NCBI GenBank assembly: GCA_964488535.1
Contig: CAZAUT010000004.1
Coordinates: 6,451-70,450, forward strand
Direction: 5' to 3'
DNA length: 64,000 nucleotides
Source of the DNA: GWB1-38-13 sp964488535
GTDB lineage: Bacteria; Patescibacteriota; Microgenomatia; UBA8517
Shown here piece after piece: positions 18,748-26,384 of the stretch. A program made the translations under genes and the position numbers. Within the stretch, counting starts at the first letter, position 1. Every line of letters starts with the position of its first letter. A model generated the notes under the pieces. That model searched no databases. It saw only the letters and a list, made by a program, of their open reading frames with translations, and was not told the origin of the DNA.

Positions 18748-18777
18748 TTTCCTTTTAAGGAAACTATTTTAAGTATA
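18748..18777 (-). promoter_or_regulatory. promoter and inverted-repeat operator or hairpin of TrpR-like gene
   Basis: TATACT (minus strand, 18777-18772) would start transcription near 18765. The perfect palindrome TTTCCTTTTAAGGAAA at 18748-18763 follows at once and includes the AAGGAAA ribosome-binding site three bases from the ATG. It could hide the Shine-Dalgarno in RNA or be a dimer operator in DNA. Confidence 0.55.
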
Positions 18778-18828
18778 ATTGTTTTTAAATTGTAGCAATA
18801 TTATGCAATTTTATCTTACACAATTCCG

Positions 18829-18931
18829 GTGCCGTAGTCTCTAACCGATTTCAAAACAGCGAGTTAATTATTTAACGAACTAAGTTTTGAATTTGGTTAT
18901 ACAAATTGCATTAATTTCTATACTACGGCAC
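18829..18931. repeat. palindrome family P1, copy 3, split by a 79-bp insertion
   Basis: Left arm GTGCCGTAGTCT at 18829-18840 and right arm ATACTACGGCAC at 18920-18931 together reproduce the P1 palindrome exactly; between them lie 79 AT-rich bases (18841-18919). TCT ends the left arm (18838-18840) and also ends the insert (18917-18919), so it may be a 3-bp target duplication. Confidence 0.8.
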
Positions 18932-19027
18932 TAAAATAATACCTTTATTATTTTTGAAACGAAATGGAAACATCTAAAGTTTCGTAATATAAATATATTT
19001 TTAAAATATATATTTAATAATTGAGGT

Positions 19028-20407
19028 TTATTTGTTCACAACTATCGTCTTAATTTGGCAAAATTCCTGCATCCCAATTTTACCGTATTCGCGCCCCATT
19101 CCCGAATTTTTATACCCCCCAAAGGGACACTCCGGTTTAAAAAAGTTGTCGGTGTTAACCGCAACAACACCCGCCTGAATTTCTTTTGCAATTCTTTCAC
19201 CCTTTTTTAAATCTCTTGTGTATATCTCTGCCGATAATCCATACTCTGTCTTATTCGCGTAATATATTGCTTCTTCCTCATTTTCAAAAGGCATGATCGA
19301 AATAACGGGACCGAAAACTTCCTCTTTCATCACCTTCATGTCAAAATTCACGTTTGTCAAAATTGTCGGTTCGAAATAATTTCCTTTTGATAGATCTTTA
19401 TGGGCAGGACGTTTACCTCCGATTAAAACGTTCGCTCCCTTTGTAGTTGCATCTTTAACCTGCGACTCCAAGGTGTCCAGTTGTTTTCTGTTAACTAACG
19501 GTCCTATTTGCGTTTGCTCGTCTATCGGATTTCCAAGTATGGCTTCTTTTACCTTTACGGCAAACACTTTCAAAAATTTATCAAGCAATGGTTTTTCTAC
19601 AAATAACCTTTTAATTGCCGTACAAACCTGTCCGCAATTTAAATATCTTGCCCAAAATAAATTGTCTGCAGCGTTTTTAATGTCAGCATCGGCAAACACA
19701 ATACCCGGACTACTTCCTCCCATTTCAAGAATACTTTTTATAAGTTTCTTTCCCGACTTTTCAAATATCTCCTGGCCTACCTTTGTGCTGCCGGTAAACC
19801 ATACCAAATCAATCGATTGTTCAATCAACGCGGCTCCCACATCACCTGCGCCGACAATTATATTAACCACCCCTTTCGGAATACCTGTTTGATTTAATAA
19901 ATCCATGGCATATTTTTGAGAAAGGGTAGTATATTCTGAAGGTTTAACTACCGCTGTGTTTCCGGCAATTAACGCAGGAATAGCGCCTGAATTGACCATA
20001 GATAATGGGAAATTCCAAGGAGCAACAACGGCGCACACTCCATACGGTTCATAAGCAATTTTGTAATGTTCATTCTTGTTTTTTAACAAATCTTCACCTG
20101 CCAAATGATTCGTAGCGTTTTTTATGTAATAATCCAAAAACGGTAATTCCCACGTTACATCGTCCAATGCCTGACCAATCGGCTTTCCCATTTCCAATGT
20201 AATCAAGCGAGCCAATTTATTTTTATTTTTATCCAAAAGCGCTCGGTATTTTTTTACAAAACTCACTCTCTCGTCCAGTGAGAGATGTTTCCATTTTGGA
20301 TATGTTTTCCTGGCTGTCTCAACAGCTTTAACCACTTCTTTCTTTGTTGATATGTTTGTCATGCCAACAACCGATTGGTCATGAGGGTTAATGGATTTTA
20401 ATTTCAT
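19028..20407 (-). CDS. NAD(P)-dependent aldehyde dehydrogenase (succinate-semialdehyde type)
   Basis: 459 residues, full length for the family. Cofactor loop WFTGSTKVGQEIF, general base Glu in LEMGGSSPGIVFADADI, and the catalytic Cys in NCGQVCTAIKRLFVEK; EEVFGPVISIMPF and GGYKNSGMGREYGK near the end. Closest look is to succinate-semialdehyde or lactaldehyde dehydrogenases. One of few metabolic enzymes in the window. TATATT about ten bases before the ATG suggests its own near-leaderless promoter. Confidence 0.9.
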   Translation of the reverse strand: MKLKSINPHDQSVVGMTNISTKKEVVKAVETARKTYPKWKHLSLDERVSFVKKYRALLDKNKNKLARLITLEMGKPIGQALDDVTWELPFLDYYIKNATNHLAGEDLLKNKNEHYKIAYEPYGVCAVVAPWNFPLSMVNSGAIPALIAGNTAVVKPSEYTTLSQKYAMDLLNQTGIPKGVVNIIVGAGDVGAALIEQSIDLVWFTGSTKVGQEIFEKSGKKLIKSILEMGGSSPGIVFADADIKNAADNLFWARYLNCGQVCTAIKRLFVEKPLLDKFLKVFAVKVKEAILGNPIDEQTQIGPLVNRKQLDTLESQVKDATTKGANVLIGGKRPAHKDLSKGNYFEPTILTNVNFDMKVMKEEVFGPVISIMPFENEEEAIYYANKTEYGLSAEIYTRDLKKGERIAKEIQAGVVAVNTDNFFKPECPFGGYKNSGMGREYGKIGMQEFCQIKTIVVNK

Positions 20408-20432
20408 AATTACGTTTAATATAAATTATATT

Positions 20433-21008
20433 TTACTTTCCCCAAAGTTGTTCAGTAATCAATTTGACCAGTAGAGGAAATTTCTTGTATTGTTGATTAA
20501 ATTTAACAGAACCCATGTGACCTTCTTCGTTGATAATTAATGTTCCACCAAGTTTGTCAAACATTTTTCTACCTTGTCGGTCATTGCAACCCCAAGGGTC
20601 GTTAGCCGCATTGATAAAAACAAACTGTTTGCAATTGGCTTTTATCTTTTTCCAATCATATTTGTCTTGTAAGAAGTTTTCTTGCCAATTGTTTATAGAT
20701 TTGTCGTTGGTTGATGGTTCTATTAATCCCGCCACCATTATCGCCAGTTTAATTTTAACTTTTATATTTTCAAGAGTACTTAATATAAAAGGCACTCCTG
20801 CCGAATGCCCAACCATTACGGTTTCTTTATTAAATTCTCCGTTTTTTAAAACATATGGTAATGTATTTTTAAGATTTGGGTTGTCATTGTCAGGCAACTG
20901 CGGCAACCAAACAGAGTACCCCCCCCGCTCGAGCTCTTTTTTCAAATAGGGTAACCAGAACGAACTTTGTGTCTCACCTGCGCCTTGTAAAATAATGGCG
21001 TTTTTCAT
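20433..21008 (-). CDS. alpha/beta hydrolase (RBBP9/YdeN type)
   Basis: 191 residues from ATG 21008 (MKNAIILQGAGETQSSFWLP); the longer frame to 21059 would cross a -10-like TGATACACT placed eight bases before this ATG. Nucleophile elbow VMVGHSAGVPF with the catalytic Ser near residue 77, Asp in NAANDPWGCNDRQGRKM, and final His in EEGHMGSVKF. Probably a small serine esterase; natural substrate unknown. Confidence 0.82.
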   Translation of the reverse strand: MKNAIILQGAGETQSSFWLPYLKKELERGGYSVWLPQLPDNDNPNLKNTLPYVLKNGEFNKETVMVGHSAGVPFILSTLENIKVKIKLAIMVAGLIEPSTNDKSINNWQENFLQDKYDWKKIKANCKQFVFINAANDPWGCNDRQGRKMFDKLGGTLIINEEGHMGSVKFNQQYKKFPLLVKLITEQLWGK

Positions 21009-21073
21009 TATTTGGAGTGTATCAAATGTTTGACTAATAATCCCATGTAAAAAATACAAAATTCATATTTAAA

Positions 21074-21865
21074 TTATTTTGCTTTGACAAAACAATATCC
21101 CGAGGAAATTGTTTTATATCCAATTTTAGAATAAAACGTTTCGTTTTTAGAGTGCAATTCTGTTGCCAAAAATGTTATTGTATTACCACTTTCAACAGAT
21201 TCCTTTGTAAGAAACAAAGAAATTAATTTTCCAAAACCCACACCACGCATTTTGGGTACACTAGTAATTCCAGCTAAATAACCAACTTTATTTTGCCTCA
21301 ATAAAATTCCACACGCGACAAAATCTCCTTTATAGTTTACTAAATACGCTTCAATTCTGTCGTTCAAAGACGGATTGTTAAGCGCGTCTTCCCTAGCTTT
21401 CAAAAAACCCTCACTTGACCAACCGCCATATGGATTATCGTCTGATTTCTCACCTGAATACCCTTCATTAAAAGTCTTGGAAAATTTACCCATCAAACTT
21501 TTATTCTTTCCCACTTTTACAATACGGGTGTTTTCTAGAAGAACTACTTCAGAAACGCTTCCTTCATGTAACATCCAACAATCCGAAAAGCTAATTTTGT
21601 ACCCATGTTTATTGAGTATTTGTGCGATATCTATGTTCGGTTTTTTATCAGGAAAATACAATGCTGGAACCCTTTTTCTACCCAACATAACCTTCTCAAT
21701 TTCCTGTAAATTTATATCAAAGTTGTTACGCTTAATTATTAATGCATGATTATTATATTCATCAATTATGTAATTGGATAAATAAACATATCCCCACCCA
21801 ATATCAATTTTTTCTTGAAAAAAGATGTCCATATTTAATTGATAAAAATATTTAACTAAATTCAT
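21074..21865 (-). CDS. GNAT-family N-acetyltransferase
   Basis: 263 residues. The C-terminal GNAT core has YLAGITSVPKMRGVGFGKLISLFLTKE, the acetyl-CoA pyrophosphate loop (R-x-x-G-x-G), preceded by ACGILLRQNKVG. The N-terminal 120 residues are poorly conserved. TATATT five bases before the ATG at 21865 supports this start. Acceptor unknown. Confidence 0.8.
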   Translation of the reverse strand: MNLVKYFYQLNMDIFFQEKIDIGWGYVYLSNYIIDEYNNHALIIKRNNFDINLQEIEKVMLGRKRVPALYFPDKKPNIDIAQILNKHGYKISFSDCWMLHEGSVSEVVLLENTRIVKVGKNKSLMGKFSKTFNEGYSGEKSDDNPYGGWSSEGFLKAREDALNNPSLNDRIEAYLVNYKGDFVACGILLRQNKVGYLAGITSVPKMRGVGFGKLISLFLTKESVESGNTITFLATELHSKNETFYSKIGYKTISSGYCFVKAK

Positions 21866-21934
21866 ATTTTAATATATTAAATGTTGTGGGACTTTCCAAA
21901 GTACCATGTAAAATTATAAAGTTCGCGATACGGA

Positions 21935-21959
21935 GATCCTGAAATAAATTCAGGATGAC
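21935..21959. repeat. palindrome family P2 at the rmuC 3' end
   Basis: gatcctgaaataaattcaggatgac: arms ATCCTGAA and TTCAGGAT with the ATGAC end typical of the family. Read on the minus strand it provides the last codons and the TGA stop of rmuC. Similar elements at 23998-24047, 24518-24563 and 31691-31727. Confidence 0.8.
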
Positions 21960-22912
21960 AATATTTTTGTTTCTTTTTCGCTTTTTCCTTCTAAATTTCT
22001 GGTTGAGGAGATTTTTTGGCCGAGTGCGGTAAAAACGGATAAAACGTCGCTCATCATATTGTGGGCATTGGTTAGGTGTTTTTGCAAAACCGATAAGCCC
22101 CCGCCGACTTTTTCATAATCCTTCTGAATTGCCCGAAGGGAAGAGAGAATTTCTTTTGCCTGTTTTTCAATTTTCTGTCCTTCAAAACTCATAAGTATCG
22201 CTTTCATATATGCATAAAAAGTGGTGGGGGAGACGGGGAGTACTCTTTTTGCTCCGGCATAGTCAAAAAGTGTTTGGTTATTCACTACTTCGTAGTAAAC
22301 CGCCTCGCTTGGAATATACATCAGCGCATAATCAATTGTCCCTTCCTCGGTCAAAATATATTTTCTACCTATATCGTCAATGTGTTTTTTGACATCCGAC
22401 TCAAACAACTTGTTGTATGACTTTCTTTCCTCGTCGTTTTCGGCTTTGCTTATTTTCCTGAAATTCTCCATCGGAAATTTTGAATCAACAGGGATAATTC
22501 CGGCTGAAGTTTTGATGGCTGCATCAACTTTCTCCCCGCTTTTGAATATATACTGCAGATTAAAGGATTCTTTGGGTAAGTACTGTTTTAAAAGTTCGTT
22601 CAAAACCTGTTCTCCAATATTTCCCCGCAATTTTGGGTTTTTCAAAAAGTCCTGAAGCTCGCGCATTCCCCGCCCGATCTCGCTCATCTCCCCAATATTT
22701 TTCTGGACACTTCCTATCACTCTTGCTGCGTTATCAAGACGTTCGTTAAAAGCCTTTCCCTGAGCGTCAAGGCGGGTATTGGTGGTTTTCAGATATTCCA
22801 AAATTTCCGAAGATGGTCTTTGTTTATCTGCAAGATCATTGAGGCGTTTGTTTATAAAAAACAAGACAGTAATGAAGCCAACGATAATTAGTAATATATA
22901 AAATAATTCCAT
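21950..22912 (-). CDS. rmuC: DNA recombination protein RmuC
   Basis: 320 residues. One N-terminal membrane helix (LFYILLIIVGFITVLFFI), a coiled-coil stretch to residue 90, then the RmuC nuclease-like core: LRGNIGEQVLNELLKQYLP, VDAAIKTSAGIIPVDSKFPMENF, YALMYIPSEAVYYEVV. Inferred endonuclease limiting inversions at short inverted repeats, which is notable in a genome rich in them. The final residues (LSS stop) come from a P2 palindrome. Confidence 0.9.
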   Translation of the reverse strand: MELFYILLIIVGFITVLFFINKRLNDLADKQRPSSEILEYLKTTNTRLDAQGKAFNERLDNAARVIGSVQKNIGEMSEIGRGMRELQDFLKNPKLRGNIGEQVLNELLKQYLPKESFNLQYIFKSGEKVDAAIKTSAGIIPVDSKFPMENFRKISKAENDEERKSYNKLFESDVKKHIDDIGRKYILTEEGTIDYALMYIPSEAVYYEVVNNQTLFDYAGAKRVLPVSPTTFYAYMKAILMSFEGQKIEKQAKEILSSLRAIQKDYEKVGGGLSVLQKHLTNAHNMMSDVLSVFTALGQKISSTRNLEGKSEKETKILSS

Positions 22913-23030
22913 AATATAATGCTAATCTACCAATAATTACTAATTCAACGAATACCTACTAATCTTATATCATATTATTGGCAGGTATAAGTAGCATTGA
23001 TTCAAATTCGTAGATTGGCATTTTATATAT

Positions 23031-23036
23031 TAAAAT
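23031..23036 (+). promoter_or_regulatory. -10 box, leaderless start at 23043
   Basis: TAAAAT at 23031-23036, six bases before the ATG at 23043. Confidence 0.5.
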
Positions 23037-23042
23037 AAACAG

Positions 23043-23393
23043 ATGAGGCGGCAAAAAATCGCTAAGCGACAAAAAGAGGTAAAGTTGCGCAAAAATATCC
23101 TTCCGTCTGCAGTTATCACGATTCTTCTGTGGATAGCAGTTGCCACAATAGTATTTTTTGTTGACCCCAGCAAAACAGGTGCCGTTGTTGTTTTTATTAC
23201 TACACTCTTTTTTACTCTATTTTTTACTCTATCAATATTATTTGTCAGTTCAAAAAGAGGGTTAATTGCAGCGTCGGGGTTAGGAATATTTATAATATTG
23301 CGATACTTTGGACTTGGAAATATTTTAAACTTTTTTCTTATTGCAGGGATTTGTATTGCCGTCGGGATATATACAGATAAGAAGAATGTATGA
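23043..23393 (+). CDS. small three- or four-helix membrane protein
   Basis: 116 residues: a basic N-terminus (MRRQKIAKRQKEVKLRKN) followed by four hydrophobic segments, which by the positive-inside rule places the N-terminus in the cytoplasm. No catalytic motif seen. The last codons and TGA stop fall in the atgaagtatgaagtatgaag word tract, so the C-terminus may have been altered by the repeat. Confidence 0.65.
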   Translation: MRRQKIAKRQKEVKLRKNILPSAVITILLWIAVATIVFFVDPSKTGAVVVFITTLFFTLFFTLSILFVSSKRGLIAASGLGIFIILRYFGLGNILNFFLIAGICIAVGIYTDKKNV

Positions 23394-23475
23394 AGTATGA
23401 AGTATGAAGTATGAAGTATGAAGTATAACGTATTAAGTATAACGTATTAAGTATAATGTATAAGATACGCAGGAA
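23388..23475. repeat. tandem word tract (gtatgaa and tataacgtattaa)
   Basis: Five near-perfect gtatgaa units, then repeated gtataacgtattaa units. Shares tataacgtat and tataatgtat words with 7820-7870. Fills the space between two membrane-protein genes. Confidence 0.9.
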
Positions 23476-23480
23476 GAACA

Positions 23481-24764
23481 ATGAACAATAAAGGGGTCTT
23501 GTTTACAATTCTTTTTCTCATCAACATTGTCCTTTTTGCAAAACTTAAATTTTTTATCCCCCAACTTTTTGGGGGTGCTAACCTAATTGATTTTCAGGCT
23601 TACTACCGATTGGCAAAAGATCTTATAATCGGCACTAACCCCTATGCGGTTTCTTATATGCAAACACTTGGACCTCCGAGCGTGTTATTTTATTTTCTAC
23701 CTTTTTCAATATTTAATTACCCAACCGCAAAGTTTCTATTCACTATAATTAATGTTATTTGTGGGTTCGCAATGTGCCTTGTGTTGGCAAAATATTTTTT
23801 TCGAAACACCCACCGTCCGAGGAGTGCTTCGCACACCTCGGAGGTGAAAACGCCAAATTTATACAAAATAAATATATTTTTGATGCTCACGCTTCTTTTT
23901 TTCTCCTCTTTTCCTGTCAGATTTTCGATAGAAAACGGACAACCGAATTTGGTAATTTGTTACTTGGTTGGTTTGTTAATTTGTAGTAAAAAAGGCAGAT
24001 TCTGGACAAGACGGGTACCGTATGGTAACCCGTCAAGTCAGAATGACGACTCTACGAAAGTTCCCTACATTCTTGCATCTATTATTATTCTGAAAACAAA
24101 TTATATTATTTCACTGGTATCGCTTCTTAAGAAGAATAAGCAATTGGTAATTATCACTTTTCTTTCCATTCTCTGTATTCTTATATTCTTATTCCCCATA
24201 ATTAATCCCTCCCTATACACTTACTACCTAGGCCACAAAATAGGTAATTTATTTCCGTCGGTAAGCAGTTCCACACAACTTAATTATTATAACCAATCAA
24301 TTCCAGCAAGGTTAAATTTCTTGGGATTAGGAAACGTTTCAATAATGCTTTACGCAGTGGTAATTATATTTATTCTTTGGATAGTTTATAAATCTCAAAA
24401 TTTACTTCTCGGAATTATATCCTCAATCATTCTTTCTCCTGTTTCGTGGCAGCACTACTACGCCGTTTTGTTTCCAATATTTGTTTTGTGTTTTGTAACC
24501 ATTTTTTGCAGCAAGAAGATCCTGAAACCTCGTCAAGCGCGGTTGGCGCAAGTTCAGGATGACAGACGACGGAAAATAAATCTTGTTCTGGTTTTAACAT
24601 CTTTCTTTTTTTGGTGGATTGAGTTTCCGTTTCTTCACAACGCCCCCGTAAACTTTTTTACCGCAATCTTTTCATCACACCATCTGATATCTGCTTTTAT
24701 ATTGTTCTTGGTAATATATAAAAATTTGTTTCGCCCACATTCAGCTTCAAATGATGTAAAATAG
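23481..24764 (+). CDS. GT87-like (DUF2029) membrane mannosyl/glycosyltransferase
   Basis: 427 residues, about nine hydrophobic segments. The N-terminal loop LIDFQAYYRLAKDLIIGTNPYAVSY (D-F-x-x-Y-Y...G.N-P-Y) and the later SPVSWQHYYAVLFPIFVL are signatures of the GT87 polyprenyl-phosphate-mannose-dependent family. Three in-frame insertions correspond to repeat elements: 23816-23846 (RPRSASHTSEV), 23998-24047 (FWTRRVPYGNPSSQND) and 24518-24563 (KPRQARLAQVQDD), all in loops between helices. The next gene's promoter overlaps its stop. Confidence 0.8.
   Translation: MNNKGVLFTILFLINIVLFAKLKFFIPQLFGGANLIDFQAYYRLAKDLIIGTNPYAVSYMQTLGPPSVLFYFLPFSIFNYPTAKFLFTIINVICGFAMCLVLAKYFFRNTHRPRSASHTSEVKTPNLYKINIFLMLTLLFFSSFPVRFSIENGQPNLVICYLVGLLICSKKGRFWTRRVPYGNPSSQNDDSTKVPYILASIIILKTNYIISLVSLLKKNKQLVIITFLSILCILIFLFPIINPSLYTYYLGHKIGNLFPSVSSSTQLNYYNQSIPARLNFLGLGNVSIMLYAVVIIFILWIVYKSQNLLLGIISSIILSPVSWQHYYAVLFPIFVLCFVTIFCSKKILKPRQARLAQVQDDRRRKINLVLVLTSFFFWWIEFPFLHNAPVNFFTAIFSSHHLISAFILFLVIYKNLFRPHSASNDVK
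23816..23846. repeat. GC-rich palindrome inside GT87 gene
   Basis: caccgtccgaggagtgcttc then gcacacctcggaggtg: arms CACC..CCGAGG.GTGC and GCAC.CCTCGG.GGTG around TTC. In frame, coding a cytoplasm- or loop-located hydrophilic peptide. Confidence 0.75.
23998..24047. repeat. palindrome family P2 inside GT87 gene
   Basis: Arms gattctggac and gtcagaatgac enclose agacgggtacc and ggtaacccgt. The right half, tatggtaacccgtcaag..agaatgac, is nearly identical to the intergenic copy at 31691-31727. Confidence 0.85.
24518..24563. repeat. palindrome family P2 inside GT87 gene, second copy
   Basis: gatcctgaaacctcgtcaag and cgcaagttcaggatgac form the arms. Same outer arms as the copy at the end of rmuC. 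Confidence 0.85.
24757..24762 (+). promoter_or_regulatory. -10 box of metG, leaderless
   Basis: TAAAAT at 24757-24762 overlaps the upstream stop codon; ATG at 24770 is seven bases on. Confidence 0.55.
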
Positions 24765-24769
24765 GGTTA

Positions 24770-26209
24770 ATGACAAAGAATAATTATTACATAACAACCA
24801 CACTGCCATACGTAAATTCTGACCCGCATATCGGGTTTGCGTTGGAAATCGTACAGGCGGACGTTTTGGCACAATATCACAAGTTGCTTGGAGATAATGT
24901 TGTCTTTAATTACGGTACAGACGAACACGGAGTCAAAGTCTATAACAAGGCGCTCGAAGAAAATATTGATCCGCAAAAATATTGCGACAAGCTTGCGAAG
25001 ACGTTCAAGTCTCTAAAAACCCACCTAAATCTTTCGTCAACAAATTTTATAAGGACAACCGACCCGCACCATATCAAAGCGGCACAGGAATTTTGGAGAC
25101 TGTGTGATAAAAACGGAGATATTTACAAAAAAAATTACAAAACAAAATATTGTGTTGGGTGCGAACTTGAAAAGACAGATTCGGAACTTGTTGACGGGAA
25201 ATGCCCGATTCACCCAAACCGCGATATTGAAATAAGAGAAGAAGAAAATTATTTTTTCCGCTTTTCCAAATACCAAAAAGTGCTGCTTGATCTTTATAAA
25301 AGCAATCCCGATTTTGTAATCCCCTCAAATCGTCAAAAAGAAATTGCAACTTTCGTTAAAGACGGATTGCAGGATTTTTCAATTTCGCGCCTGAAAGAAA
25401 AAATGCCGTGGGGGATTCCCGTCCCAAACGATCCGGAACACGTTATGTATGTCTGGTTTGATGCTTTGATCAACTACATTTCAACTCTCGGATGGCCGGA
25501 AAACGAAAAAGGGTTAAATGATTATTGGCCGGCTATTCAGGTTGCCGGAAAAGACAACCTCAGACCGCAATCAGCAATGTGGCAAGCGATGCTGGCATCG
25601 GCAAACCTTCCTTTTTCAAAACAAATTTTTATCCATGGATTTATGACGCTTAACGGGCAAAAGATAAGTAAAAGTCTGGGAAACACAATAGACCCGATAG
25701 AACTTGTAAAAAAATACGGGACCGACGCCGTGCGATATTATTTACTTGCCAAAATTCATCCGTTTGAAGATTCGGATTTTACTTATGAAAAATTTGAGGA
25801 TGTTTATAATTCGGACCTTGCAAACGGGTTGGGAAATTTGGTAGCGAGAGTTTCCAAAATGGCGGAAAACATGGGGTTGATTGTTGAACCTTCCGATAAA
25901 TTGGATGTTGGAAAAGGTGTCGGAGATGCGATTGAAAATTTCAGGTTTGACAACGCCCTCTTCTTTATTTGGGAAAAAATCGCAAAATTAGACGGAAAAA
26001 TAAATGAGGTAAAACCGTGGGAGTATAAACAAAAAGAAAGAAATTTAGAGGAAATTAAAGGGTTTTTACGAGATGAAGCGATATTGCAAATTCGTGAGAT
26101 CGCAATTTTATTAAAACCATTTCTTCCGGAAACGTCCGATAAAATTGAGAAACAATTTGAGGGGACAAAAATAAAATCGGGAGAGGCATTATTCCCCCGC
26201 CTTCACTAA
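24770..26209 (+). CDS. metG: methionyl-tRNA synthetase
   Basis: 479 residues. HIGH motif as DPHIGFALE near residue 19, KMSKS as KISKSLGN near residue 302, and a zinc-knuckle insertion YCVGCELEK...GKCPIHPN. The anticodon-binding helical domain follows (GLGNLVARV); the C-terminal tRNA-binding/dimerisation domain found in E. coli-type enzymes is absent. The stop codon lies inside a GC-rich palindrome at 26196-26221, so the last residues (FPRLH) are element-derived. Confidence 0.95.
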   Translation: MTKNNYYITTTLPYVNSDPHIGFALEIVQADVLAQYHKLLGDNVVFNYGTDEHGVKVYNKALEENIDPQKYCDKLAKTFKSLKTHLNLSSTNFIRTTDPHHIKAAQEFWRLCDKNGDIYKKNYKTKYCVGCELEKTDSELVDGKCPIHPNRDIEIREEENYFFRFSKYQKVLLDLYKSNPDFVIPSNRQKEIATFVKDGLQDFSISRLKEKMPWGIPVPNDPEHVMYVWFDALINYISTLGWPENEKGLNDYWPAIQVAGKDNLRPQSAMWQAMLASANLPFSKQIFIHGFMTLNGQKISKSLGNTIDPIELVKKYGTDAVRYYLLAKIHPFEDSDFTYEKFEDVYNSDLANGLGNLVARVSKMAENMGLIVEPSDKLDVGKGVGDAIENFRFDNALFFIWEKIAKLDGKINEVKPWEYKQKERNLEEIKGFLRDEAILQIREIAILLKPFLPETSDKIEKQFEGTKIKSGEALFPRLH

Positions 26210-26221
26210 AGTTTCGGCGGG
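26196..26221. repeat. palindrome family P3 at metG stop
   Basis: CCCGCCTTCACTAAAG then TTTCGGCGGG: arms CCCGCC and GGCGGG. Related in plan (CCCNCC-taCGC...aGC-tACGG-GGG) to 41509-41559 and loosely to 26334-26372. Confidence 0.7.
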
Positions 26222-26227
26222 AAAGTA

Positions 26228-26372
26228 AGAATTTAGTAGTATGTAGAATGTAGTATGTAGAATGCGTATAACTTTCGTTCCATACTACTTGCTAGCTACT
26301 ACTTTCTACAATGTTTAAATCCTACGTCTTGAAGCATGACCCAACTTCGCCAAGGCTACGATGGGCGAGACA
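26228..26372. repeat. inverted word tract followed by P3-like element
   Basis: gtagtatgtagaatgtagtatg is followed by its rough inverse ccatactacttgctagctac and tactttctac, giving an imperfect hairpin; then cttcgccaaggctacgatgg. Fills the metG to GT2 gap, with the start of the GT2 frame just beyond. Confidence 0.7.
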
Positions 26373-26384
26373 GGTTTATTATGT

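Noticed and set aside
23393..23470. CRISPR array
   Set aside because: Tandem 7-14-base units without spacers.
26361..26384. Upstream ATG of the GT2 gene
   Set aside because: It is inside a P3-like repeat element; the next ATG fits the protein start better.
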